A stretch of DNA of 64,000 bases. Origin: AV40 sp035568175. GTDB taxonomy: Bacteria; Verrucomicrobiota; Verrucomicrobiia; Chthoniobacterales; UBA10450. Location of the stretch: NCBI GenBank assembly GCA_035568175.1, contig DATMON010000012.1:62001-126000 (forward strand). Reading direction: 5' to 3'. The position numbers and the translations under genes are program-made. The notes under the pieces were generated by a model. It saw only the letters and a program-made list of their open reading frames with translations. It was not told where the DNA came from and did no database searches. Shown in pieces: positions 51,205-61,102 of the stretch; the first letter of the stretch is position 1; each line of letters begins with the position of its first letter.

Positions 51205-52353
51205 TCAGGCAGGAACGAGCGATTCACTCTGCCTCACCGGCTCGGTGCGACAGATCCAACCGCCGCCGATAACCACATCGCTGTCATAAATTACCGCCGC
51301 CTGTCCAGGTGTGACCGCGCGCTGCGGTTCATGCAAGCGAATCCGAGCGCAATGATTTTCAAGTAAAGTAAGAGTCGCTGGTGTTCCAGGATGGCTGTAA
51401 CGAATCTTGACCGTAACCTCCGCCTTCGCTGAGCGACGGCGTGACAAGTCGATACCTTCGTCGGGAAGCTCAGATGTGATCCAGTTCGTCCGATCGATTT
51501 CAAATTGGTCGCAAACCAAATCCTCGGCGTCGCCAACGATTACGCGGTTTGTCTCCGGATCCAAGTCGACAACGTAACGCGGCCGCGCTGATCCGCCCGG
51601 AAGTCCTTTGCGCTGACCGATGGTGAAGAGTTCGATCCCGTCGTGTTCGCCAACAAAGTTTCCCGCGACATCGTAAATCTCGCCGCGATGAAATTCGTTT
51701 TCACCAAGATGCGATCGCAAAAACGCTTTGTAATCATTTCCCGGAACGAAACAAATTTCCTGGCTGTCGATCTTGTCGGCGACCTTCAGGCCTAACGAAT
51801 GCGCGATTTTCCGGATCTCAGGTTTTCGCATCGTCCCGAGCGGTGTGAGCGCGCGACGGAGCTGCGGCTGACGCAGGCTGAAGAGAAAATAGGATTGGTC
51901 TTTGCGCGGATCGACGCCTTTGCGCAGCGCCGCCCGGTCGCCGTGATGTTCGATGATCGCGTAATGTCCGGTCCCGATGTAATCGCAGCCGAGCGCTTCG
52001 GCTTTGCCCCAAAGATTGCCGAACTTCAGTTTCTCATTGCACATCACACAAGGATTCGGCGTCCGGCCGGCTTGATACTCGCTCGTAAAATAATCGATCA
52101 CCGTGCGCTCGAACTGGTCTGCTTCGTCGACAACGTAATGTGGAATGCCTAACGAATGGGCGACTGCGCGCGCGTCCGCGACCGCTTGTGGGCCGCAGCA
52201 CTTGTCCTCCGCGCGCGAGATGCAATCCTGCGGCCACACTTTCATCGTCACGCCGATGACGTCGTAGCCTTGCTCGCGCAGCAAGTAGCCGGCAACGCTG
52301 GAGTCCACTCCACCGCTCATGCCAAGCAAAACGCGTTTCTTGTTCGAATTCAT
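51205..52353 (-). CDS. mnmA: tRNA 2-thiouridylase
   Basis: 382 residues. Makes s2U34 in Lys, Glu and Gln tRNAs using sulfur relayed from a desulfurase. ATP-pyrophosphatase loop G-M-S-G-G-V-D-S-S at residues 11-19, catalytic Cys pair in N-P-C-V-M-C-N and S-Q-E-I-C-F-V, and G-T-G-H-Y-A. 4-bp overlap with the glycosylase gene upstream. Confidence 0.96.
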   Translation of the reverse strand: MNSNKKRVLLGMSGGVDSSVAGYLLREQGYDVIGVTMKVWPQDCISRAEDKCCGPQAVADARAVAHSLGIPHYVVDEADQFERTVIDYFTSEYQAGRTPNPCVMCNEKLKFGNLWGKAEALGCDYIGTGHYAIIEHHGDRAALRKGVDPRKDQSYFLFSLRQPQLRRALTPLGTMRKPEIRKIAHSLGLKVADKIDSQEICFVPGNDYKAFLRSHLGENEFHRGEIYDVAGNFVGEHDGIELFTIGQRKGLPGGSARPRYVVDLDPETNRVIVGDAEDLVCDQFEIDRTNWITSELPDEGIDLSRRRSAKAEVTVKIRYSHPGTPATLTLLENHCARIRLHEPQRAVTPGQAAVIYDSDVVIGGGWICRTEPVRQSESLVPA

Positions 52354-52964
52354 CGAGGCGAAGAATTTCGATCAATCGCCGACCGAGTCAACGAGCGAAC
52401 CGGGACACTGACGAATTTGCTGGCGCGCATCGTGAATCGCCACGGATGGTGCGCCGAACGAGTGATTCCGATTCGTTCGTCGGCGACGACATCGACATCT
52501 CCGGCTCCGCGCGCAAAGCAATGGCGCGGTTCGATGCAGAGGTTCATTTCATGATGTCGATTAGTGATATCAAATGCCTGCGTAAGTTTCCCTGGCCCGG
52601 AGCACAGTCGGCGTTCGTCCTCAATTTTACGCCGCCTTTTCATCAGCTCGATTCCGCGAAGCGGTTCCGCCGCGCGAATCAAGACGAAACCGTCGACCTC
52701 GCCTTTCACAAGCACGTTCAACATCCAATGCGCGCCGTAACTAAAATAGATATAGGCGGCGCCGGCTCTGTTTCGTTCGATGAACGCGCGCGCGGTCGGA
52801 CGCGAAAATGTGTGGCAGGCTTCGTCGTTCTCCGCCAAATATGCCTCGGTTTCGACAATTGTTCCGGCGCATTTTCCCCAGATCAGCTCCGCTCCCACAA
52901 GTTCGCGGGCGCATCCGATCGGATCGCGTCGGAAAAAAGTTGCCCGAATGATTCGGATTTTCAC
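52350..52964 (-). CDS. DNA-3-methyladenine glycosylase (AAG/MPG family)
   Basis: 204 residues from GTG 52964 (GGAAG just before). Removes alkylated purines. V-E-T-E-A-Y with the general-base Glu, H-T-F, A-Y-I-Y-F-S-Y-G-A-H-W-M-L-N-V and A-A-E-P match the vertebrate-type fold. The frame continues upstream to 53057 but would overlap the TonB-like gene, so this start is preferred. Confidence 0.92.
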   Translation of the reverse strand: MKIRIIRATFFRRDPIGCARELVGAELIWGKCAGTIVETEAYLAENDEACHTFSRPTARAFIERNRAGAAYIYFSYGAHWMLNVLVKGEVDGFVLIRAAEPLRGIELMKRRRKIEDERRLCSGPGKLTQAFDITNRHHEMNLCIEPRHCFARGAGDVDVVADERIGITRSAHHPWRFTMRASKFVSVPVRSLTRSAIDRNSSPR

Positions 52965-53011
52965 CTTCCACCTCAGTCGGCCGTCAGCTCGAGATTGAAA
53001 GCAAAAAGATC

Positions 53012-53770
53012 CTAAAACCCTTGTGCCTTGTAATAAACCGGGATCTTCACGGTGCACGCCACCGGTTTGCCGTTCCGAAATGCAGGAATAAATTTCGCTT
53101 TACTCATATCCTCGAAGGCGGCATCGCCAAATCCGAGAAACGGCGGCTGCTGACTCAGGAGGTGGAGATCTTGCAAATTGCCGGTGGCATCAACCGTTAA
53201 TTGCAGCTCGGCCGACCCGTCCACCTGCACCGGCGCATCTTCTTGAGTGGGATAACGAAAACCGTTGAATTTCGACTCTCCCCCCCAGAATGGCTGAGGG
53301 CCGATGAAATCGCTTTCTTTTTTTAGCTCCTCACGCTCCTGATTGGAAAAAATACGCAGCCGCGGCTTGTCGTTCACGATCGCGAAAATTACCGTTCCAT
53401 AATAAATCGCGCCCACTGGCATGTGATTGTAGATCGCCGGAATAAATTTCGGATTCGCGGCGGCCGACAATTTCTTCAGAACCTCTTGTTCCAGCAATTT
53501 CGAATCGGGCGTGCCCCGATAAGTCGAGACCAAAAGGACCGAGCCGTCTTTCTTCACCAAACAGGAGAACATGATAGCTGCGTCCTTTTGCCCTTGTTGA
53601 ATCAACCCCGCGGTGTCGATCCGGTTGATCAACGCATCAGGCCCGGTGCCGAGCAGGACTGGCCGATACATCGGCAAGTTCGCAGTCTGTGACGATGGAA
53701 CGTCAACCTGCGACCACCCAAGATCGACAATCGACAATAGAATAACCGCGGAAATTGCGAAAACACGCAT
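53012..53770 (-). CDS. TonB C-terminal-like periplasmic protein
   Basis: About 252 residues from ATG 53770 with a signal peptide. Two TonB-C-like segments: G-S-V-L-L-V-S-T-Y-R (about 75-120) and G-S-A-E-L-Q-L-T-V-D-A-T-G-N-L-Q-D-L (about 190-248, ending in K-F-I-P-A-F-R-N-G-K-P-V). The first 25 residues act as the signal; no Pro-rich spacer, no membrane anchor otherwise. Role in energy transduction not shown. Confidence 0.75.
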   Translation of the reverse strand: MRVFAISAVILLSIVDLGWSQVDVPSSQTANLPMYRPVLLGTGPDALINRIDTAGLIQQGQKDAAIMFSCLVKKDGSVLLVSTYRGTPDSKLLEQEVLKKLSAAANPKFIPAIYNHMPVGAIYYGTVIFAIVNDKPRLRIFSNQEREELKKESDFIGPQPFWGGESKFNGFRYPTQEDAPVQVDGSAELQLTVDATGNLQDLHLLSQQPPFLGFGDAAFEDMSKAKFIPAFRNGKPVACTVKIPVYYKAQGF

Positions 53771-53803
53771 GGGACAGATACGCAACCGAAACGGCGGGCA
53801 TTT

Positions 53804-55459
53804 TCAACCGCAATCTCGCGTAAATTTAAGCTGCCGCCGATTTTGAGGGACGATCTTGTCCACGACCTGATGGCGCCGGAAATAGTCGATCAGCGCATCG
53901 CGCGTTTGGACCGGATGAAACGTGCAACGCGTCTCGGGCATTTCGAGCAAAGCGCGTAATTTTATGAAGCGGTGGCCGCCGCTGCGCGAATCAAAGGTGT
54001 TGAAGGCGATCGAGTAACGTTTGTCGCGCTCGAGTGTTCGCCCATCGGCAAGTCGCATTGTCGTGATTCGCCGCTCGTAACCAACTCCTTCAGCTTCAAT
54101 TTCAAACCCCAGCAGGTTTCGTGGCTCCCTGCTCGCAAAAACGTCTTCCATTACGGTTTTGATCTCCTGGGATGTGAGCTGCGCCGTGACCAGATAATTT
54201 TCAAAAGGAATGAGACCCCAAATGTCACTGATGGTTTTGGGACCGGCGACAAAGTTGTTCCTCTCGTCGAAGACGCCGTGCATTGCGCCGTCCACAGTGG
54301 TGCCGCGCTCCCGCAGCGCTTCCAGGATCGCCTCGCCGATCAGCGCTTCGACCTCGCTCGGTTCACCCGGGCGAGAGTGCACGTGAAGTGTGTCTACTAA
54401 AGTACCGATCGGTTGCGCGAGGGCGCTGGCCGATTCATCGAGATGCTGCTTGGCGCGTGAAAGGACAATATGATCGAGACCCACGCGATTGTTCATCAAT
54501 TCGCATCGTGCGGCGCGATGGAGCAATTTTTTTGACGCTCGATCGAATGTCAGATCCAGTCGGCCCATGTGAATTCCGAAATGATCGGCCTGGGTCAGAA
54601 GCACGCCGCTTGTCAGACGACTCGGAATCGTTTGGTGGGTGTGACCGGCAATGAAGGCGGGGATCTCGGGAAACTCTGAAGTTAATGCGACCACATTATT
54701 GGCGAAATCATCGCCGCCGGTGCGCGGCTTGAGGCCCATATGGCCCGCCAGCACGATCGCGTCCGCCCCGTCGCTCTTAGCCTTCATGATCGCGCGGCGG
54801 ACTGGTTCCACTGAATGTTCAAAATCGAAACCGCGAATGAATTCCGGGCGAAACCAAAACGGCATTCCCGGCGTCGTTACTCCGATGATCGCGATCTTGA
54901 TTCCATCGATCTCTTGCAAAATGAACGGCTGAATTTTGGCGAATGGCTTCGTCAAATTTTCGCCGCTCGGCTTTCCTTCCATCGACATGTTCGCCGCCAA
55001 AACCGGCATGTCCGATTTTGCGACCGCATTCATGAACGGTTCCACGCCCCAGTCGAACTCGTGGTTCCCGACGATCCATGCGTCGTAATTCAAATGATTG
55101 AAGAGATCGATCATGAGCGCGCCGTTTGTGCGCAAGCTGACATCGGTGCCCTGATAAACGTCGCCGACGTCGATCAGGATCGAATTTCGATTTTGCCGGC
55201 GCCAGCGCCGGATTTGAGTGACGCAACGCGCAAGCCCGCCGAGATCGGTGTTTCCTTCGTAATCAGTGGTGGGCAGAATGTGCCCGTGCAGATCGGTCGT
55301 GTGGAGGATTGAGATCTGAACCGTGTCGCTTGCCGCGCCGTAGCCGGGCGAAGGCGGGTCGTTTAGCGCCGCCGCGGAGCGCGCGATTGGCGGCGCCGCG
55401 CAAAACAAACCCGCTTGCCCGATTGTTTTGAGAAACGCGCGGCGAGTGGGGGAACTCAC
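53804..55459 (-). CDS. Tat-exported metallophosphatase / 5'-nucleotidase
   Basis: 551 residues. Twin-arginine signal T-R-R-A-F-L-K. N-terminal calcineurin-like phosphatase domain with T-D-L-H-G-H, G-D-V-Y-Q-G, G-N-H-E-F-D and G-H-T-H-Q-T metal motifs, and a C-terminal 5'-nucleotidase domain (about 325-530) with N-x-F-D-S-R-S-G-G-H-R-F. Hydrolyses nucleotides or UDP-sugars outside the inner membrane. Confidence 0.94.
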   Translation of the reverse strand: MSSPTRRAFLKTIGQAGLFCAAPPIARSAAALNDPPSPGYGAASDTVQISILHTTDLHGHILPTTDYEGNTDLGGLARCVTQIRRWRRQNRNSILIDVGDVYQGTDVSLRTNGALMIDLFNHLNYDAWIVGNHEFDWGVEPFMNAVAKSDMPVLAANMSMEGKPSGENLTKPFAKIQPFILQEIDGIKIAIIGVTTPGMPFWFRPEFIRGFDFEHSVEPVRRAIMKAKSDGADAIVLAGHMGLKPRTGGDDFANNVVALTSEFPEIPAFIAGHTHQTIPSRLTSGVLLTQADHFGIHMGRLDLTFDRASKKLLHRAARCELMNNRVGLDHIVLSRAKQHLDESASALAQPIGTLVDTLHVHSRPGEPSEVEALIGEAILEALRERGTTVDGAMHGVFDERNNFVAGPKTISDIWGLIPFENYLVTAQLTSQEIKTVMEDVFASREPRNLLGFEIEAEGVGYERRITTMRLADGRTLERDKRYSIAFNTFDSRSGGHRFIKLRALLEMPETRCTFHPVQTRDALIDYFRRHQVVDKIVPQNRRQLKFTRDCG

Positions 55460-55684
55460 GCGAATGAATTATCAGGCTGGACGCTGGGAAACAATTCCGA
55501 TTTCAGATGGAATGGAGCGTTCGGGAGACGCGACGTGGCCGGTGAAGCCGCGAGGTGGGGGGTCGAGCGCCGCGGGCGCGGCCGAGATACAATCAACGAA
55601 ATTCACAAAATGATTGGCCTTACTGGCAATTTGCCCTCTTTCGCCGATTTCAATTCTGTAGATTTTGTGCATTCTGTCTTTCTT

Positions 55685-56065
55685 ATGGAACTCGAAGGCA
55701 TCGATCACGTCGCGATGAGCGTGCGCGATGTCGAACGGGCCGCCCAATGGTACATCGACGTTCTTGGTTTTGAGCATCGCTACAAAGACGTATGGAACGG
55801 CATTCCCACGTTTATCGGCAAAGGCACAACCGCGATCGCGTTGTTCCCTGCGCAATCAAACACCCCGTCGAAATCCGAGCGCGCCGGCGTCCGGATGCTT
55901 CACTTAGCGTTCCGCGCGAATCGGAAAAATTTTCTGGCTGCTCAAGAAGAGTTGAAGCAGCGCGGCATTCGGTTCGAATTTCAGGACCACGAAATTTCGC
56001 ACTCGATTTATTTCCCCGACCCCGACGGCCACCAACTCGAGATTACGACCTACGATTTGCCGTGA
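55685..56065 (+). CDS. VOC-family (glyoxalase/bleomycin resistance) protein
   Basis: 126 residues from ATG 55685. I-D-H-V-A-M-S-V-R-D-V-E-R-A-A-Q-W-Y, the L-G-F-E-H segment, and D-P-D-G-H-Q-L-E-I carry the His, Glu metal ligands of the VOC fold. Function unspecific. The long upstream frame that includes it (from 55415) is not coding. It is the last ordinary gene before the cassette-like region. Confidence 0.82.
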   Translation: MELEGIDHVAMSVRDVERAAQWYIDVLGFEHRYKDVWNGIPTFIGKGTTAIALFPAQSNTPSKSERAGVRMLHLAFRANRKNFLAAQEELKQRGIRFEFQDHEISHSIYFPDPDGHQLEITTYDLP

Positions 56066-56086
56066 CGGCGACCGGTGCGATCGCAA

Positions 56087-56138
56087 GGATTAGACCTGAA
56101 AAATCTGCCTTTAAATGCAGATTAATTCGGCCTAATTC
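56087..56138. repeat. Imperfect inverted repeat before the first cassette-like gene
   Basis: A 22-bp left arm (starts GGATTAGACC) and a 22-bp right arm (ends GGCCTAATTC) match at 16 of 22 positions around an 8-nt loop, with a perfect AATCTGC/GCAGATT core. The core-like GTTAGGC follows at 56141-56147. It lacks the 5' RYYYAAC box of a standard attC, so it may be a degraded site or a terminator of the VOC gene. Confidence 0.55.
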
Positions 56139-56149
56139 TCGTTAGGCGT

Positions 56150-56731
56150 ATGAGAACGTCGCTATGTTTCTGGCTGCTTCTCCCATTGGCTACTCTCCGT
56201 TGCGAGACACCGGCGAAGACGTCTGCAACCCATTCGCTGCCGGCGCTCGCGATCGTAGCTGTCACCGTGGAGCTGGATATGTCCATTGAAGTCACCGATG
56301 CAGACACAGGCGCGCCGATCCGCGGAGCGACAGTCGAATTAGTTCGCTCCGGTGACGGCAAGGAGCTAGCACCGCTCGAAGCTCGAAAGACGCCTCACAC
56401 CACAACAAGCAACGATCGCGGCGTAGCGCACCTTGAGGCGGCATTTGGTGGCCACTCGGTTATCGGCAGGTGGGTTCAGGCGTTCACAGGGAACTCGTTC
56501 GTGGCGGTCAAGGCCCCGAAGTACGTTGCCTCACGCGCATTCGTCTCCGCACCTTCTGGTCGACTCGAAATTAGCGGGCCCGAGCACGGCAAAGCGGCGG
56601 TCCAGGATCTTAATAAGCTGAGCTTCCACGGCGATGACACGCGTCGCAAAGTCTCCTACCATGTCACCTTACATCGCGCCCCAACGCCTAACCATGCGCT
56701 CCAGCCAGCCGCTGGCCGTTCCGATGTCTAG
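56150..56731 (+). CDS. Exported protein with carboxypeptidase-regulatory-like domain (cassette-like gene)
   Basis: 193 residues. Signal peptide, then S-I-E-V-T-D-A-D-T-G-A-P-I-R-G-A-T-V-E-L-V, a start typical of beta-sandwich (CarboxypepD_reg-like) domains. The ATG is 3 bp after GTTAGGC. The C-terminal A-P-T-P-N-H-A-L-Q-P-A-A-G is not protein-family sequence: it is the translation of an attC left end (GCCTAACCATGCGCTCCAG), so the gene reads through a cassette boundary. Confidence 0.7.
   Translation: MRTSLCFWLLLPLATLRCETPAKTSATHSLPALAIVAVTVELDMSIEVTDADTGAPIRGATVELVRSGDGKELAPLEARKTPHTTTSNDRGVAHLEAAFGGHSVIGRWVQAFTGNSFVAVKAPKYVASRAFVSAPSGRLEISGPEHGKAAVQDLNKLSFHGDDTRRKVSYHVTLHRAPTPNHALQPAAGRSDV
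56686..56712 (+). other. attC left-end (half site)
   Basis: GCCTAAC (56686-56692; fits RYYYAAC) followed by CATGCGCTCCAGCC. The matching right half with GTTRRRY is missing before the next gene, so this site is truncated and inside the preceding reading frame. Confidence 0.5.
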
Positions 56732-56767
56732 TTTTCATATGATTCTTAGTTTGGAGGAAAGATAAAA

Positions 56768-57268
56768 ATGAAAAATTGGAAGGCAGTTGCAATTCTCGTA
56801 GTCGTCATCGCATTGTTCTTGGCTTGGTACGCATTTCGGCCGGAGCGTCTTGTCGTCAATCGTCGCGTCCATGAGGAATTCCCGACCGCGAAAGGAAGCT
56901 CGGCCGAACAGACGTTTGCCTCCGGGACATTTTACGGTGTGGCGCACCCGACCACGGGCACCGCAACCGTTTACCAGATGGGGGACGGCAGTCGCATTCT
57001 CCGTTTCACGAACTTCAGGACCTCGAACGGCCCTGACGTTCACATTTACCTCGTGGCTGCCGACGATGCAAAAGACAGCGCAAGCGTCGAGCGCGCCGGC
57101 TTCATCGACCTGGGGTCGATCAAGGGCAACATCGGCGATCAAAACTACACTCTCAGCCCCGACGTGGACTTGTCGAAATACCGTGCCGTTTCGGTGTGGT
57201 GCAAACGCTTCAGTGTCAATTTTGGAACCGCGCCGTTAATGCCCGACCGCATGATGTCGCCGAAGTAG
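56768..57268 (+). CDS. DM13-domain membrane protein
   Basis: 166 residues. One N-terminal membrane helix (A-V-A-I-L-V-V-V-I-A-L-F-L-A-W-Y), then a DM13 domain: L-R-F-T-N-F-R-T-S-N-G-P-D-V-H-I-Y-L-V, G-N-I-G-D-Q-N-Y and V-W-C-K-R-F-S-V-N-F-G. DM13 proteins are thought to be electron-transfer or redox-related. AGGA precedes the start. It stands between the half site and the full attC-like site. Confidence 0.85.
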   Translation: MKNWKAVAILVVVIALFLAWYAFRPERLVVNRRVHEEFPTAKGSSAEQTFASGTFYGVAHPTTGTATVYQMGDGSRILRFTNFRTSNGPDVHIYLVAADDAKDSASVERAGFIDLGSIKGNIGDQNYTLSPDVDLSKYRAVSVWCKRFSVNFGTAPLMPDRMMSPK

Positions 57269-57297
57269 TACCTTGAATAGTTGTCGGAACGCGCGAG

Positions 57298-57420
57298 GTC
57301 TAACCAAGCGCTGGAGCGAACCTGCACCCGACGCGCGTTCACATTTCAGATGATTAAATCACTTCCACTTCGAGCGACGCTCGCTCTTGTTGGCCGTCGC
57401 TCATCTTATTCTCGTTAGGC
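57298..57420 (+). other. attC-like recombination site
   Basis: GTCTAAC (57298-57304) matches the inverse core RYYYAAC, and GTTAGGC (57414-57420) the core GTTRRRY. Between them 123 bp overall with internal inverted-repeat potential: GAGCGACGCTCGCTC near 57371-57386 and a second stretch of CGTCGCTC. The start CAAGCGCTGGAGCGAACC is of the kind seen in integron cassettes from soil. The arms are less complementary than in textbook sites. Confidence 0.55.
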
Positions 57421-57466
57421 CCAAGACCCAGAATCCTCTCCACACTCTGCTTGTTGTGTAACGGTC

Positions 57467-57871
57467 ATGAATCAGCTCCTGCGGTTCTCCGGTTCAGTTA
57501 GGCGTGATCCAGCCATTGAGACCTGGATGACGGCGCATACGGGGGACTTGGGTGTAATCGCGCAGCATTGGTTTGGGGTTATGCGTAAGTGTGGAGATGA
57601 TGTGCGAGAACTGTTGCATGATGGGCATCCGACGGCGTGCATAGCTGACGCAGCATTCGGGTACGTCAACGCCTTCAAAGCTCACGTAAACGTTGGGTTC
57701 TTTCGCGGTGCCGAAATTGCCGATCCGGACGGTCTATTGGAAGGCACAGGCAAGTTTATGCGTCACGTGAAGCTCCGACCCGGCCGTGACTTCAATGCTA
57801 CGGCTCTAACGAAGCTAATCGAGACTGCATACACCGACATGAAGGAACGCGTGCAGGCGGAGTTAGAATGA
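57467..57871 (+). CDS. DUF1801 protein (cassette-like gene)
   Basis: 134 residues. H-V-N-V-G-F-F-R-G-A-E and L-L-E-G-T-G-K-F-M-R-H-V-K-L-R-P-G are the DUF1801 conserved blocks. Family function is unknown. The start is 46 bp after the GTTAGGC of the attC-like site, a common cassette spacing. Confidence 0.85.
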   Translation: MNQLLRFSGSVRRDPAIETWMTAHTGDLGVIAQHWFGVMRKCGDDVRELLHDGHPTACIADAAFGYVNAFKAHVNVGFFRGAEIADPDGLLEGTGKFMRHVKLRPGRDFNATALTKLIETAYTDMKERVQAELE

Positions 57872-57949
57872 GCGCGCCGAATTGATGTAAAGGCGACTCG
57901 GGGCCGTTCGTCTGGAGAAAAATTCCTTAAAAAGGGCTTGCCAGAGCAC

Positions 57950-57975
57950 TAGTGATATAGTTAACTATATCACTA
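57950..57975. promoter_or_regulatory. Perfect 26-bp palindrome, likely GntR/YtrA operator
   Basis: A fully self-complementary site with a central TATAGTTAACTATA and outer TAGTGA/TCACTA ends. It lies 65 bp before the GntR start and just downstream of a possible -35 box TTGCCA (57938-57943), so bound repressor would cover the -10 region. Autoregulation of the ABC operon is expected. Confidence 0.8.
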
Positions 57976-58040
57976 AATGAAACTGGATCGATCAACACGA
58001 GATCTCGAAATCCTCTCGCAAAGGTTGTTTGGAGCGCAGG

Positions 58041-58447
58041 ATGAATCGTGAATGGAATGACGGACAGCCGATTTATCGACAGCTGCGCGATAGGGTCGTC
58101 CACATGATACTCGACGGCGTACTCAACGAAGGCGATCCGCTCCCGTCCGTCCGCAACGTTGCGGCCGAGCATCGGGTCAATCCGCTCACGGTCTTGAAGG
58201 CGTATCAACAACTGGTCCACGAGCAACTGGTCGAAACGAAGCGCGGCCTCGGCATGTTCGTCAAAGCTGGAGCGCGCGATCTCTTGCTCAAAGGAGAGCG
58301 CGAAAAGTTTTTGGCGGAACATTGGCCCAGAGTTCATGCGACCATTCGGCGACTCGGCCTAACGACTGAAGAATTATTGGAAGCCGCCACGAAGAGTCAG
58401 AGGTCAGCGGTCAGAGGTCAGCGGTCAGATGGGGGAAGCCGAAAATC

Positions 58448-58451
<4 letters not shown>
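58041..58451 (+). CDS. GntR-family regulator, YtrA subfamily
   Basis: 136 residues from ATG 58041. Winged helix-turn-helix G-Q-P-I-Y-R-Q-L-R-D and L-P-S-V-R-N-V-A-A-E-H-R-V-N-P-L-T-V-L-K-A-Y; a short helical C-terminal part, no large ligand domain, as in YtrA members that control ABC transporters. The last residues (S-Q-R-S-A-V-R-G-Q-R-S-D-G) come from a heptamer tract. ATGA overlap with the ATPase gene. Confidence 0.9.
58396..58430. repeat. Heptamer tract in the 3' end of the GntR gene
   Basis: Five 7-bp units GTCAGAG, GTCAGCG, GTCAGAG, GTCAGCG, GTCAGAT. They code for part of the GntR C-terminus. Confidence 0.85.
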
Positions 58452-59418
<967 letters not shown>

Positions 59419-59422
<4 letters not shown>

Positions 59423-60345
59423 ATAGTACATCCATTTCACCGGGAGAATCACCGGCCAACTCCGAGCTCCCGGCTCCGAGCTCCAGCGCTGTCGCGACGC
59501 GACCATTCTACTGGTCGGTGCTGCGCGAATTGTGGGAGAACCATTCGATTTACATCGCGCCGGCGATCGTTGCCGCGATCATTTTGTTCGGCTCCCTCGT
59601 CGGCTCGTTTCATCTGCCGGGTCGCCGGCAGAACGCCTTGTTGCTTGATCCGGCGCACCGGCAATCCGCCATTGAACTGCCCTACGACATCGCGGCGATG
59701 ATGTTCATCTTCACCGCGTTTATCATCGGAGTTTTTTATTGCCTGGACGCATTGCACGGCGAACGCCGCGAACGCAGCATTCTCTTTTGGAAATCGCTGC
59801 CGGTTTCGGATCGTACCACCGTGCTTTCAAAGGCTACGATTCCGCTCGTCGTTCTGCCACTGGTTACTTTTGCAATCACCGTTGTTACGCAATTTATCAT
59901 GCTGCTGATCAGCACGGCGGTGCTTCTGCCGAGCGGCCTTGGCGGAACAACCTTTGCGAATTTCAATTTAATTCAGCAGTCAGCCATCCTCCTTTACGGC
60001 TTAATCGTGATCGCGCTTTGGCACGCGCCGATTTATGGCTGGGCGTTACTGGTTTCAGGCTGGGTGCGACGAGCGACGTTTCTTTGGGCGGTCTTGCCGT
60101 TGCTTGGAATCGCCTTCTTCGAGAAGATCACCTTCAACACGTCGCATTTCGCGGCGATGCTCGGAAACCGTTTGATGGGATTTGCCCCGGAGGCTTTTGA
60201 TTTTCAAGCACATCACGGCATGGCGATTGACTCCCTCACTCCGGGGAGATATCTGAGCACGCCGGATCTTTGGATTGGACTGGCATTCGCAGCCGTCTTC
60301 ATCGCCGTCGCGATCCGGCTGCGCCGTTATCGCGGACCGCTGTGA
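59419..60345 (+). CDS. ABC transporter permease
   Basis: 308 residues, first ATG overlapping the ATPase stop. Six hydrophobic segments from about residue 48 on (I-V-A-A-I-I-L-F-G, F-I-F-T-A-F-I-I-G, P-L-V-T-F-A-I-T-V-V-T). ABC-2-type permease. The first 28 residues are Ser/Pro-rich; part of them is translated heptamer tract (59460-59487), and the real membrane domain begins at R-P-F-Y-W-S. Confidence 0.88.
59460..59487. repeat. Heptamer tract in the 5' end of the permease gene
   Basis: CTCCGAG, CTCCCGG, CTCCGAG, CTCCAGC. Read as S-E-L-P-A-P-S-S-S. Confidence 0.8.
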
Positions 60346-60356
60346 TTCCCACGAGA

Positions 60357-60388
60357 AACTGAAAAGCTGAAACCCTGAAAAACTGAAA
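60357..60388. repeat. Octamer tract before the DUF4386 gene
   Basis: AACTGAAA, AGCTGAAA, CCCTGAAA, AACTGAAA (NNCTGAAA x4), ending three bases before the ATG at 60392. It takes the place of a ribosome binding site. Confidence 0.85.
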
Positions 60389-60391
60389 TTT

Positions 60392-61090
60392 ATGCATCCA
60401 ACTGTCAAAGCAGCGCGGATCGCTGGCGTCGTGTATCTGTCGCTAGTTCTCGTGGCGCCATTCGCCATGATTTATGTTCCGGGCAAATTGATCGTTCACG
60501 GAAACGCCGCAGCCACGGCCGATAACATCCTGGCGCATGAAACGATGTTTCGTTTGTCGATCTTCGGAGACCTTATCGGGCACGTCATTTTCATCTGCCT
60601 CGGCATCGCGCTGTATCGGTTGCTCAGCAACGTGAACAAGACATGGGCAATGTTAATGGTGGCGTTTGTTCTGGTCTCCGCCGCGGTTGGATTTCTCAAC
60701 ACTTTGAACAATATCGCTGCGCTGATTCTGTTTCGCGGCGGCGAGTTTCTCGACGTTGTCGATAAAGTACAGCGCGACGCGCTCGGCTTCCTGTCCCTGC
60801 GTTTGCATAACCAGGGAGAATTCATCAATGAGATCTTCTGGGGCGTATGGCTCTTTCCTTTTGGGCTGCTCGTCTTCAAGTCCGGATTCCTGCCGCGCAT
60901 CTTGGGCATTTGGTTGATCATCGCATGCTTCGCTTGGGTCGCGCTTAGCATCACCGCGCAGTTCTTCCCCGATTACTACGGCGCCGCTTTTGGTTGGTTG
61001 CAGCCGGCATTCTTCGCCGAAATGGCAATCATGCTCTACTTCTTGATCAGAGGCGCCAATGTCAAAGCGCTTCCGGCCGAGGCTGCCTGA
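60392..61090 (+). CDS. DUF4386 membrane protein
   Basis: 232 residues with six membrane helices. A-R-I-A-G-V-V-Y-L at the start and the R-L-H-N-Q-G-E-F-I-N-E-I-F-W-G-V-W-L-F-P-F-G segment are typical of DUF4386. Function unknown. It ends 12 bp before a membrane-anchored reductase, and the ABC genes lie upstream. Confidence 0.88.
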   Translation: MHPTVKAARIAGVVYLSLVLVAPFAMIYVPGKLIVHGNAAATADNILAHETMFRLSIFGDLIGHVIFICLGIALYRLLSNVNKTWAMLMVAFVLVSAAVGFLNTLNNIAALILFRGGEFLDVVDKVQRDALGFLSLRLHNQGEFINEIFWGVWLFPFGLLVFKSGFLPRILGIWLIIACFAWVALSITAQFFPDYYGAAFGWLQPAFFAEMAIMLYFLIRGANVKALPAEAA

Positions 61091-61102
61091 CTCGTTAGGC
61101 CG

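Noticed and set aside
55415..55684. N-terminal extension of the VOC gene
   Set aside because: The upstream 90 codons have no similarity to VOC proteins and overlap the divergent 5'-nucleotidase start; ATG 55685 gives the normal family start.
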